From positions 1 to 36,377 of the IMG/VR virus record IMGVR_UViG_3300031857_000616: a stretch of 36,377 nucleotides of DNA. One strand, 5' to 3'. Position numbers and translations under genes: made by a program. Origin of the DNA: a virus. Below are positions 13,932 through 20,492 of the stretch, piece by piece (the first letter of the stretch is position 1; every line of letters starts with the position of its first letter). Under the pieces are notes generated by a model. It searched no databases and was not told where the DNA came from. It saw only the letters and a list, made by a program, of their open reading frames with translations.

Positions 13932-14438
13932 ATGCAAGCCAAACCAAGAAAAAATCGTAGTAAAATATGGTCAATGCCAGTAGATGATTTTAAATTATTA
14001 GTATCACAAAGTTCTACAATAGGCGAAATTTTATCATATTTTAAATTACGAAATAAAGGAGGTAATAGTAATACAGTTAAAAGACGTATTAAATATGAAA
14101 ATATTGATATATCTCATATAAAACTTGGTAAAGGGTCCAATAAAGGTAGAACATTTAAACCCCGAAGATCCAATCAAGAACTTTTTACAAAAACATCTAA
14201 TGCTCAAAACAAAGATCTAAAAAAGAGAATCTTAAAAGATAAACTATTACCATACCAATGTGAGTGTGGTTTATCACATACATGGAATAATAAACCATTA
14301 ATATTACAACTAGATCATATCAATGGAAATCCACAAGATAATAGGCTATCAAATTTACGATTTCTATGCCCAAACTGTCACAGTCAAACAGAAACATATG
14401 CTTCAAAAACTAGATGCCCGGCTAGGAGTCGAACCTAG
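13932..14438 (+). CDS. HNH homing endonuclease in the tRNA cluster
   Basis: 168 aa. Basic N-terminal half with an HTH-like stretch (LVSQSSTIGEILSYFKL), then the HNH core CECG...LQLDHINGNPQDNRLSNLRFLCPNCHSQTETY, with CxC and CPNC zinc ligands. Rightward, opposing the tRNA genes. The last eight codons and the stop lie in the antisense of the tRNA-Gln 3' half, so the insertion or later drift used the tRNA gene for its stop codon. Confidence 0.88.
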   Translation: MQAKPRKNRSKIWSMPVDDFKLLVSQSSTIGEILSYFKLRNKGGNSNTVKRRIKYENIDISHIKLGKGSNKGRTFKPRRSNQELFTKTSNAQNKDLKKRILKDKLLPYQCECGLSHTWNNKPLILQLDHINGNPQDNRLSNLRFLCPNCHSQTETYASKTRCPARSRT

Positions 14439-14486
14439 AACCCGCTGGTCCAAAGCCAGCTGCTCTACCAATTAAGCTACCGGGCA
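14414..14486 (-). tRNA. tRNA-Gln (UUG)
   Basis: Acceptor TGCCCGG/CCGGGCA, anticodon stem GCTGG/CCAGC with loop CTTTGGA, T-loop TTCGACT. Overlaps the HNH gene end on the other strand. Confidence 0.9.
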
Positions 14487-14490
14487 ATTA

Positions 14491-14700
14491 TTATTTATCT
14501 CTATGAGAACCACTATCTTTCCTACTATCTCTCAAATACTTAGCCGCCTCTATCATCCAATATCCCATTTTTTCAATTTTATCTGCTTCTTTACCAGTAA
14601 GGTATGATGCAGTATGAATAAAAATATACTCTATCTTACCTTTAGATACTATATCTAGTACCCCAACTGTACTATCAATAAATTGTTCTGGTTTTTTCAT
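14491..14700 (-). CDS. 69-aa hypothetical protein
   Basis: MKKPEQFIDSTVGVLDIVSK, then helices to SGSHRDK. The ATG at 14700 lies five bases after the 3' end of tRNA-Thr with no ribosome site, so tRNA 3' processing would leave a nearly leaderless mRNA. Function unknown. Confidence 0.65.
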   Translation of the reverse strand: MKKPEQFIDSTVGVLDIVSKGKIEYIFIHTASYLTGKEADKIEKMGYWMIEAAKYLRDSRKDSGSHRDK

Positions 14701-14705
14701 ATCTA

Positions 14706-14777
14706 AGCCCACAGAGGGAATTGAACCCCCATCCGATGATTACAAATCAACTGTAATAGCCATTATACTATGCGGGC
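14706..14777 (-). tRNA. tRNA-Thr (UGU)
   Basis: Acceptor GCCCGCA/TGTGGGC, anticodon stem GTTGA/TCATC with one T-T mismatch, loop TTTGTAA, T-loop TTCAATT. Confidence 0.85.
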
Positions 14778-14811
14778 AGACTACATATCATACTCATTAC
14801 GCCATGCTCTG

Positions 14812-15234
14812 TCAATATCTTGACGTGTACGCTGGCGTTTGGGTCTGTTGTCCATAAGCGTATCTCGGTGTTCGCGGTGGCCCGTTGGGAGTTCCCACTG
14901 GTGTTTGGTTTTGACCTTGATATTGCCGTACTTGCGGCGAGGACGCATATCGTCGTTGTTCTGGGGCGTAATCATACCATAATCCATCTTCGTGTTTATA
15001 AAAAACCTTATCTACGTTAGGGTCATACGCCATTAAGCAGTATTGTATAGGATAAATTACCTTTGTCAACTCTTTTTTTTCTTGCAGAGCTGGCAGTTTA
15101 ATTTCACCCTTTTGATAATCTTTTACACCATTCCACACAAAACCGATCAAAGCAATAGCTACGCCAATCCATTGTATCATACGTTCATTCCATGTCAAGA
15201 GCCTTTTCCGTCCCATAGAAGAATTATCGGCCAT
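14812..15234 (-). CDS. Membrane-anchored protein with Gln/Pro/Tyr-rich tail
   Basis: 140 aa. Basic N-terminus (GRKRLL), one span at about residues 20-38 (IQWIGVAIALIGFVW), a globular middle, then a low-complexity tail rich in Q, P, Y, R. The ATG directly abuts GGAG, so the start is uncertain. A second ORF in another frame (14781-14987) overlaps the tail; one of them, or a frameshift between them, may be the real C-terminus. Confidence 0.6.
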   Translation of the reverse strand: MADNSSMGRKRLLTWNERMIQWIGVAIALIGFVWNGVKDYQKGEIKLPALQEKKELTKVIYPIQYCLMAYDPNVDKVFYKHEDGLWYDYAPEQRRYASSPQVRQYQGQNQTPVGTPNGPPRTPRYAYGQQTQTPAYTSRY

Positions 15235-15256
15235 CTCCTTTTCAATCTTTAGCTTT

Positions 15257-15340
15257 TCCTAAGTCTTTGCGGGGCAACAACTTACGGCAAATCGGGCCGG
15301 CCCGGCCACGCCTAAGTCCTTACGTGGCAACGGGTTACGA
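15257..15340. repeat. Double-hairpin repeat, copy 3
   Basis: CCTAAGT..ACTTACGG, linker GGGCCGGCCCGGCC, CCTAAGTCC..GGGTTACG. Pairing is less perfect than in copies 2, 4 and 6. Confidence 0.75.
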
Positions 15341-15574
15341 TCACTTTTCCATAGTCCACTTAGCCTTTTTCACAACCTTCTCTGTTTTATATACCTTAGT
15401 ATCTGGTAATGCTGAAACATAGTCTTTAAATCCACGCTCATCTATATAAAAATACTCATCTAATATATCAAACTTATTAGTTTCCCATAAAGCGTCACAC
15501 GCTGCCCCAAGAGGACTTTTATTAGTAGAATAAATAAGTTCTAAGGTGTTGCTCTTAATATAATACTTAGGCAT
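15341..15574 (-). CDS. 77-aa hypothetical protein
   Basis: Starts MPKYYIKSNTLELIYSTN at 15574, overlapping the upstream stop by 8 bases; the longer frame has no ribosome site. Ends with a Lys-rich tail. The LELIYSTNKSPLGAACDAL stretch resembles small phage proteins of unknown role. Confidence 0.7.
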   Translation of the reverse strand: MPKYYIKSNTLELIYSTNKSPLGAACDALWETNKFDILDEYFYIDERGFKDYVSALPDTKVYKTEKVVKKAKWTMEK

Positions 15575-16178
15575 ACTCTGGTTCCTCATGTTGACCACAA
15601 CAGGCTTCACAGTTACAGTATGTGTTCTCCGAACCCTCCCAACAAACTTCGGGCCAATCACTTTCGTCAACTGGTGTTAAACTTTCTCGCCCAAAATCAA
15701 TAACCACCAATACTTTTTCTTTACCTCTTTTAACATATCCTAAATTATTCTCATGGGCATCAGTATAAGAGATACCATTATCCTCCATGTCGTTCAACAA
15801 ATCTTGTATAGCATAATAATTAGAACACAAATCATTACAGGCACAATCTCCATCACAATCCATAACGTCTTTACAGACATAAGGCTTTGCAATTTCGGTC
15901 AAATATCCCCAGTCGCTCAATACCATTTCCGTAACTGTAATCATCTCACCCTTGTCATTCTGCTTAACAAAATAATTAGGTATTCTAATCCTACAAACAG
16001 GACTATAAACCCTTGGGGCCATATATGGAGCTAAATGATCCTGAACAGCATGAGCAAAAGAGGCCAAGCTTTTATTAGGAAAACTTTTGAAGCCATAGCT
16101 TTTACCTTTTACCTTATAAAAAGCATTTTGGCTACCAGCGTCTTGATATTTTCCAACATAACTATATTTAGTAGGCAT
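15567..16178 (-). CDS. Protein-kinase-like fold protein
   Basis: 203 aa. YTDAHENNLGYV (residues 138-149) fits the kinase catalytic loop DxHxxN, and VVIDFG (158-163) fits the metal-binding DFG. The N-terminal VGKYQDAGSQNAFYKV and YGFKSF could form the nucleotide-binding strand pair with Lys31. Unusual Cys-rich insert CDGDCACNDLC (108-118) and a second cluster at the C-terminus (CNCEACC). Such small kinase-like proteins occur in phages; activity is unproven. Confidence 0.7.
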   Translation of the reverse strand: MPTKYSYVGKYQDAGSQNAFYKVKGKSYGFKSFPNKSLASFAHAVQDHLAPYMAPRVYSPVCRIRIPNYFVKQNDKGEMITVTEMVLSDWGYLTEIAKPYVCKDVMDCDGDCACNDLCSNYYAIQDLLNDMEDNGISYTDAHENNLGYVKRGKEKVLVVIDFGRESLTPVDESDWPEVCWEGSENTYCNCEACCGQHEEPEYA

Positions 16179-16187
16179 GATATTCTC

Positions 16188-16901
16188 TTAGTGGGAGGGA
16201 AACAAGACATTAGCCAAACCACGCGGACACAAATCACAATGTACACTATTTTTGGTTTTGGTGCAAGTCACGACACCTCGACCACGACGGATTTCTGGAC
16301 AAGTAATAAACTTCTCACCCTCCAACACAACCAGCTTCGGCAGTGCTGCTCTCCATGCGTCGGCTTTAGCCTTACTGCGAGGACGCTTGGGAGCGATTTT
16401 AGTATCACTATCGCACCATGCAAAAAGTTTGAAACCAGCCTCTTTCGCTTGTTTCATATCTTCGCCATCGTGGATACTAGCATACATATTTATGTACTTG
16501 CCAAGTTCAGTAGACAGCCGAGTATCATAGATATGGGTATAAGCCCACATGGTCGGCAGACTACCACCACTAGCAAGAATACTCTCACAAGCCCACAATA
16601 CATTATTGACATATTCATTGTCGAGTTGACCGTCTTTAAAAAAGTCGCCACGTTCATGCCAGCGAACATCTTTATTTTTCTTGACAGCATCTACGAGCAT
16701 CGCACGGATACGATTTTTTTCCGTGATAAGATTTTGCATAGCAGCAGGACGAACACCGGGATAGATATTTTCCAAATCCTCAGCATAGCATCCGTTCCCG
16801 AGAAAATCACAATCGGGAGGACAAGTATCGCCAACAGGACGACTCACTACGATACAGTTTTCCTTACCCAACTTATCGTTACCATTTGCCGTTTTCATCA
16901 T
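16188..16901 (-). CDS. Gp88-like phage protein
   Basis: 237 aa. CPPDCDFLGNGCYAE near the N-terminus, RWHERGDFF in the middle, an HIYDTRLS segment and terminal CxxCPRG. This matches the layout of the phage gene-product-88 family with conserved Cys clusters that may bind metal. Biochemical role not known. Own promoter upstream, double-hairpin repeat further upstream. Confidence 0.75.
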   Translation of the reverse strand: MMKTANGNDKLGKENCIVVSRPVGDTCPPDCDFLGNGCYAEDLENIYPGVRPAAMQNLITEKNRIRAMLVDAVKKNKDVRWHERGDFFKDGQLDNEYVNNVLWACESILASGGSLPTMWAYTHIYDTRLSTELGKYINMYASIHDGEDMKQAKEAGFKLFAWCDSDTKIAPKRPRSKAKADAWRAALPKLVVLEGEKFITCPEIRRGRGVVTCTKTKNSVHCDLCPRGLANVLFPSH

Positions 16902-16923
16902 GCTTCTCCTAGCGTGTCTCTCG

Positions 16924-16951
16924 ATTCTACACTATATGATCGACAAGTCAA
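16924..16951 (-). promoter_or_regulatory. Leftward promoter with CGAT spacer motif
   Basis: TTGACT, 16-base spacer beginning TGTCGATCAT, TAGAAT. Drives the Gp88-like gene. Confidence 0.82.
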
Positions 16952-16981
16952 GAGAGAAACTTTAGCAGAGAAAAATTTAAG

Positions 16982-17063
16982 CGTAAGTCGTTGTGTGGCA
17001 AGCACTTACGTCAAGGCCGGCCGCCCGGATTTGCCCTAAGTCCTTATGCGTAAAGAACTTAGG
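16982..17063. repeat. Double-hairpin repeat, copy 4
   Basis: CGTAAGT/ACTTACG (16982-17010), linker GGCCGGCCGCCCGG, CCTAAGT/ACTTAGG (17035-17063). Both stems perfect. Confidence 0.88.
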
Positions 17064-17118
17064 AGAAGCTCACAAGCTTTTAAGAATTGTTCGGTAGCTT
17101 CTGCGTGATTATTCATAA

Positions 17119-17190
17119 TAGCCCCAAGAGGAATCGAACCTCTAATCACTGCTTAGAAGGCAGTTGTTATGTCCATTTAACTATGGGGCC
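17119..17190 (-). tRNA. tRNA-Arg (UCU)
   Basis: Acceptor GGCCCCA/TGGGGCT, anticodon stem ACTGC/GCAGT with loop CTTCTAA, T-loop TTCGATT. Stands alone with its own promoter. Confidence 0.92.
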
Positions 17191-17196
17191 ATAATA

Positions 17197-17230
17197 CCGA
17201 TAGCCGCCAGTATTACCAGCGGCGTATCGG
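17197..17230 (-). repeat. Strong hairpin ahead of tRNA-Arg
   Basis: CCGATA-(C)-GCCGC pairs with GCGGC-TATCGG around an 11-base loop. It falls at the predicted 5' end of the tRNA-Arg transcript and could protect it or guide 5' trimming. Confidence 0.7.
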
Positions 17231-17233
17231 ATT

Positions 17234-17262
17234 ATTATAGCACAGGTGCTAGGTTCAGGCAA
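17234..17262 (-). promoter_or_regulatory. Promoter of tRNA-Arg
   Basis: TTGCCT, 17 bases, TATAAT, overlapping the end of the gene at 17255-17515. Confidence 0.65.
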
Positions 17263-17515
17263 CAGCCTCAACTTCCTCAATCTTACTGGTCTTAGCCTTG
17301 TGACCGTCACCGGCATCCTTCACACTGATACCAAAAATCCGACTACGAGCAACCTTCCAACCCTGCTCCGAATAGTCCTTGATACCCTGAGCCTTTACCA
17401 CCACCGGAGTCTCATCCGGCAGAGCATCGGCCAGAGCCGAACTGATCGTCTGCTCTACAACCTCATGGTCAAGAACTTCGCTGGCAACAGCAACCTCAAA
17501 ACGATAAACGTGCAT
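17255..17515 (-). CDS. 86-aa hypothetical protein
   Basis: Starts MHVYRFEVAVASEVLDHEVV at 17515 (AAAGGG site); the longer frame runs through the promoter. Beta-alpha-beta appearance (VVVKAQGIKDYSEQGW). Ala/Val-rich with higher GC than the left-hand operon. Function unknown. Confidence 0.7.
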   Translation of the reverse strand: MHVYRFEVAVASEVLDHEVVEQTISSALADALPDETPVVVKAQGIKDYSEQGWKVARSRIFGISVKDAGDGHKAKTSKIEEVEAVA

Positions 17516-17558
17516 AATATAAACCCTTTCCAAAAGTGTTATCGAACCAAGTAAACCA

Positions 17559-17587
17559 ATTCTACCTAATGAATCATCACTTGTCAA
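17559..17587 (-). promoter_or_regulatory. Leftward promoter
   Basis: TTGACA, 17 bases, TAGAAT, for the gene starting at 17515. Confidence 0.8.
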
Positions 17588-17645
17588 GGGCTAGGTTGAA
17601 CATTATTTGTTGCGATCAACCAGCGTCTTGTCGTGTGATGCTATC

Positions 17646-17673
17646 ATTCTACAATAAGTATCGACACTGTCAA
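17646..17673 (-). promoter_or_regulatory. Second leftward promoter with CGAT motif and no ORF of its own
   Basis: TTGACA, 16-base spacer GTGTCGATACTTATTG, TAGAAT. Only about 60 bases separate it from the next promoter and there is no ORF between; it may make a short RNA or add to transcription of 17515. Confidence 0.72.
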
Positions 17674-17713
17674 GTCCATTCGTGAATCATTTTTTCAGAT
17701 TTGCGAAATTTGC

Positions 17714-17796
17714 TCTAAACCGTTGCAGCATAAGCACTTACGTCGAATCCGGCCCCGCGGCCTCGCCCTAAGTTCTTTAGGAGCAAGGCTTTAGGT
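17714..17796. repeat. Double-hairpin repeat, copy 5
   Basis: Degenerate first hairpin ending CACTTACG, linker TCCGGCCCCGCGGCC, then CCCTAAGT..CTTTAGG. Confidence 0.7.
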
Positions 17797-18167
17797 CAAG
17801 AAAGAAAACCCTCACAACCCAAGTCCCTCATTTCACGAAGAAGAAAAAGAGCCTTTTCAGGAGTATTCAGAGTGATGCTCTGCTTGGCATTTGGATTACC
17901 AGCAACATGCCTATCGCCCTGAAATCCACCAGTAAAAACATCGGTCCAATCCTTGCTCTCTTTCAATCCCCAGCCAGTAGCGGCACGAATAGCCTTAATG
18001 CAAGGGATTCGGTTGTCAAGAGTCATACCACCAGTAATGGTAACGGTCTTGTTCTGGTTCACACCAAGAGCAACCTCAAAAGCGGTTACGATCCGCTCAT
18101 AGATTTCCAGATTGCAGTTCGTCGCAAGATTCATAGCCTCACGAACACTCAGTTCCAACTTAATCAT
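17796..18167 (-). CDS. Protein with L7/L12 C-terminal-like domain
   Basis: 123 aa from the ATG at 18167, which overlaps the upstream stop. Residues 53-78, RIPCIKAIRAATGWGLKESK and on, match the ribosomal protein L7/L12 C-terminal signature (xIxVIKxVRExTGLGLKEAK). The N-terminal part (helical, KLELSVREAMNLA) differs from the L7/L12 dimerisation domain. In L7/L12 this domain recruits translation factors; a phage copy might act on translation or simply reuse the fold. Confidence 0.75.
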   Translation of the reverse strand: MIKLELSVREAMNLATNCNLEIYERIVTAFEVALGVNQNKTVTITGGMTLDNRIPCIKAIRAATGWGLKESKDWTDVFTGGFQGDRHVAGNPNAKQSITLNTPEKALFLLREMRDLGCEGFLS

Positions 18168-18642
18168 ATATTCCAAAACTTTCTGTATATTTAGGTTCGA
18201 TCTCGTAAATACCGTCAAAATTTCCATTTCGTTCTTCTAGGACATATACCTGTTTACCACCAGTAATCAAGGTATCATATTCACTATTGTCCCAAATAAA
18301 CTCATTGTTATCGCTTTCTCGTCGCCAGTGTGGGTCACGAAGTGGATTATAATACAGCTTTTCCAGATTGTCAACAGGCAAAATCGGATAAAAACTTTTT
18401 CTCAACATAAATTCTTCACATCTTACCCATCCACTCACATCATGCACACCAGCCTCAAATACCTGTTTAGCCTTATTGGGTCTATTCCACAGTTTACAAC
18501 CCCGCATTTCTAACTGATACTCAGCAGGGTCATAATAGTACACATCGACAGTTTTACCGCCTTGCTTCACTTTCACTTGCCAAAACTTATAGTTTGGCCC
18601 ATTACTAAGGTGAAATCTAACTTCTGCATGAAGATTTTTCAT
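18160..18642 (-). CDS. 160-aa hypothetical protein
   Basis: MKNLHAEVRFHLSNGPNYKF, with repeated aromatic beta segments (WQVKVKQGGKTVDVYYYDP, GWVRCEEFML) and acidic end. Resembles uncharacterised phage proteins with a KVDVYYYDP core. Translationally coupled to the L7/L12-like gene. A TATACT at about 18674 suggests a nearby promoter with a weak -35. Confidence 0.7.
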   Translation of the reverse strand: MKNLHAEVRFHLSNGPNYKFWQVKVKQGGKTVDVYYYDPAEYQLEMRGCKLWNRPNKAKQVFEAGVHDVSGWVRCEEFMLRKSFYPILPVDNLEKLYYNPLRDPHWRRESDNNEFIWDNSEYDTLITGGKQVYVLEERNGNFDGIYEIEPKYTESFGIYD

Positions 18643-18707
18643 TGTCCATCACTTTATTGGTGTATACTGTAGTATAGTGCTTACCATCTTATCACAAGGA
18701 AAACCAT

Positions 18708-19172
18708 ATGTCAATACCAGAAACGAAAGTCTGTGCAAAATGCAAGATAGAAAAATCGGCTAATGAATATAGTATAGTTAAAACAAAAAGAGGTAAATAT
18801 AATCCTCATTTAAGTAGCCGTTGTAAATTATGCAGAGCGGAGGACCAAACCAAACACCGCAAACCATACGATTCAGATTATGCTCTATCTTGGAAGTCTA
18901 AAAATCCGGATAAAGTTAAACAATACCAAAAAGATATCTATCAAAAAAGAAAGTTACGTTGGGAAAACTTTATGAAAACACAAAAATGTAGTAGATGCGG
19001 CATATCTGATTATCGAGTCTTACAATGGCATCATATTGATCCATCAACTAAAACTATGACAATAGGCGCCCAAGCAAGACAAGGAAAATGGAATCAAATC
19101 ATGGAAGAAGTCAAAAAATGTATTTGCGTCTGTGCTAATTGTCATTTTATTCTTCATTCTGAAGAAAATTAA
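18708..19172 (+). CDS. HNH endonuclease
   Basis: 154 aa. N-terminal CAKC (9-12) and RCKLC (39-42) zinc pair, basic middle, CSRC (94-97), catalytic WHHID (107-111) and terminal CANCH. AAGGA ribosome site. Rightward, inserted among leftward genes, and convergent with 19173-19340 with no spacing between the stop codons. Confidence 0.87.
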   Translation: MSIPETKVCAKCKIEKSANEYSIVKTKRGKYNPHLSSRCKLCRAEDQTKHRKPYDSDYALSWKSKNPDKVKQYQKDIYQKRKLRWENFMKTQKCSRCGISDYRVLQWHHIDPSTKTMTIGAQARQGKWNQIMEEVKKCICVCANCHFILHSEEN

Positions 19173-19340
19173 TTATTTCCTACTTTTAGGATTATCAACA
19201 GCCTCTGCTAACTTTTCCCACAGATCCTCTACCAGTTGTTGATTACAGTCAACAGCTCTAAAAGGAACGTAATAAATAGCGTCCAAAAACTCATTGACAA
19301 GTTGTTTTAGTTCTTGGAGTTCAATACTTTCAGTTTTCAT
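19173..19340 (-). CDS. 55-aa helical protein
   Basis: MKTESIELQELKQLVNEFLD, acidic and helical, ending NPKSRK. Start at 19340 has AGGAG; the longer frame crosses the promoter. Function unknown. Confidence 0.7.
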   Translation of the reverse strand: MKTESIELQELKQLVNEFLDAIYYVPFRAVDCNQQLVEDLWEKLAEAVDNPKSRK

Positions 19341-19359
19341 CTTTCTCTCCTTTGTCACC

Positions 19360-19387
19360 ATTATACCATTCTTTATCGGTAAGTCAA
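19360..19387 (-). promoter_or_regulatory. Leftward promoter with CGAT spacer motif
   Basis: TTGACT, 16-base spacer TACCGATAAAGAATGG, TATAAT. Begins where the large RNA ends. Confidence 0.85.
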
Positions 19388-19989
19388 GTACCACCACACT
19401 GATAGTTTTACGAAGAATACGTGGTACTGTATTGTCTTCAACCTCAAGGTTTTACCTTATCTAAGGAAACTATCAGCAGAGTTGTAACCAGCGGAACTTT
19501 TTACGCCCCAGTTCCTATAACCCACCAATACCCCGATATTATGAACCCTTGGAGCAAGGTAAACACTGGTGGAAACCGCCCACGGAAACCTCCCTGTAAC
19601 CGGATGAACTGCTAGCATCATGTTCCGGTTAGTCTGGCTCTTGGTGACGGTTACTGGTTGTATTGTATATGGCAACGTTTTTAGCCTATCACAGAGGATG
19701 GGAAGGGCGAACGTTTTTAATCCTAACCTATTATCTAGGAACCATAATAATCATCGTGGTGAGGATGCCATCCCCCATAGATTGGTACTTCTATCTAACG
19801 TATAACTCCGTTAGCAACCCCACGCTGCATAACAGCCGTAGGTTTATCGAAATAGGTTATCCCAATCTAGTCCCGCCGCATGGACCCACGAAAGTTTGTC
19901 ATAGTACGCTAGGTTTAGTGCTGCTTCTCTATCCTAGCACGGCTTAGTATGATGTTATCTCTGGCACTTAACCGCTATGTTTGTATTGT
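19388..19989 (-). ncRNA. Candidate large structured non-coding RNA (about 600 nt)
   Basis: Own promoter at 19996-20023, no ORF with a ribosome site on either strand, and dense perfect stems: AACCTATT/AATAGGTT closing 19725-19858; AACCGGA/TCCGGTT 19598-19630; GCTAGG/CCTAGC 19908-19938; GGAACT/AGTTCC 19493-19515; TAACG/CGTTA 19796-19813; CCTT/AAGG 19547-19559. At the 3' end CTGATAGTTT (19399-19408) pairs with AAACTATCAG (19467-19476), crossing GTACCAC/GTGGTAC (19388-19427): a pseudoknot. The word AACGTTTTTA occurs twice (19674, 19710). Size, phage context and nearby tRNA genes recall GOLLD and ROOL RNAs, but I cannot confirm a family. Confidence 0.72.
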
Positions 19990-19995
19990 GTCACC

Positions 19996-20023
19996 AATAT
20001 AGCATACGTTCTTGGTTTGTCAA
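19996..20023 (-). promoter_or_regulatory. Promoter of the large RNA
   Basis: TTGACA, 16 bases, TATATT. No ribosome site or ORF follows. Confidence 0.8.
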
Positions 20024-20064
20024 GCGTACAACACCGAATGAATCGGATTTTCGTTGGTGACTAG

Positions 20065-20166
20065 GGGCGAAGGGTGGAATCGAACCACCTCATGGGCATT
20101 TGCTTGCCTACTCCACTGGTCAGTGTCTCGGAACTTCCCACACGCTACCATTACGCTACATTCGCC
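20065..20166 (-). tRNA. tRNA-like gene with anomalous anticodon region
   Basis: 102 nt. Acceptor GGCGAAT(G)/CTTCGCC, D-arm GCGT/GCGT with AATGGTA, T-arm GGTGG/CCACC with TTCGATT loop. No normal anticodon arm: between GTGGG (26-30) and a complementary CCCAT (71-75) lies about 40 nt instead of 7, itself holding CAC/GTG and GGCA/TGCC hairpins. Could be a tRNA with a short insertion, or a tRNA mimic. Transcribed from its own promoter starting about 9 bases upstream. Confidence 0.6.
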
Positions 20167-20181
20167 ATGTCTTACTCTATC

Positions 20182-20209
20182 ATTCTACACTCTATTATCG
20201 GCTTGTCAA
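20182..20209 (-). promoter_or_regulatory. Promoter of the tRNA-like gene, with CGAT motif
   Basis: TTGACA, 16-base spacer AGCCGATAATAGAGTG, TAGAAT. Confidence 0.85.
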
Positions 20210-20226
20210 GAGGGTTTCTTGAATTT

Positions 20227-20433
20227 TTAGTTGGCAGACGGAGACAAAACCTTTTCGGCCGTTTCCACAATATAATTCATCATCACCTTTTGCAAAACCT
20301 TTTCTGCCAAAAAAATAGCATTAGCCTTATCCATATTACCCACACCTTGCATTTGAGCAATACTTACCACAGTTCCAGTAAACTCCATAATTTCTGCCAG
20401 AACCATATCGCTTTTAGTTGGTACAGCAATCAT
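20227..20433 (-). CDS. 68-aa hypothetical protein
   Basis: MIAVPTKSDMVLAEIMEFTG, Ala/Met/Val-rich helices without a clear membrane span. GAGGAGA ribosome site and promoter at 20453-20481. Function unknown. Confidence 0.7.
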   Translation of the reverse strand: MIAVPTKSDMVLAEIMEFTGTVVSIAQMQGVGNMDKANAIFLAEKVLQKVMMNYIVETAEKVLSPSAN

Positions 20434-20452
20434 GATTTTCTCCTCTATTAGG

Positions 20453-20481
20453 ATTCTACACTATGAATTAATGCTTGTCAA
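20453..20481 (-). promoter_or_regulatory. Leftward promoter
   Basis: TTGACA, 17 bases, TAGAAT. Confidence 0.82.
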
Positions 20482-20492
20482 GGGTACGCAAA

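Noticed and set aside
14781-14987. 68-aa ORF overlapping the tail of the membrane protein at 14812-15234
   Set aside because: No ribosome site, contained mostly in the larger frame. Kept in mind as a possible frameshifted C-terminus, but not called.
16035-17039. 334-aa ORF on the + strand across 16035-17039
   Set aside because: Antisense to the kinase-like and Gp88-like genes and runs through a promoter and a double-hairpin repeat.
19457-19947. Several ORFs of 61-94 aa inside the large RNA region
   Set aside because: They begin with rare start codons, lack ribosome sites, lie on both strands, and are crossed by perfect stems.
20065-20166. tRNA-like gene as a tmRNA
   Set aside because: Far too short, with no tag-coding frame or pseudoknot domain.
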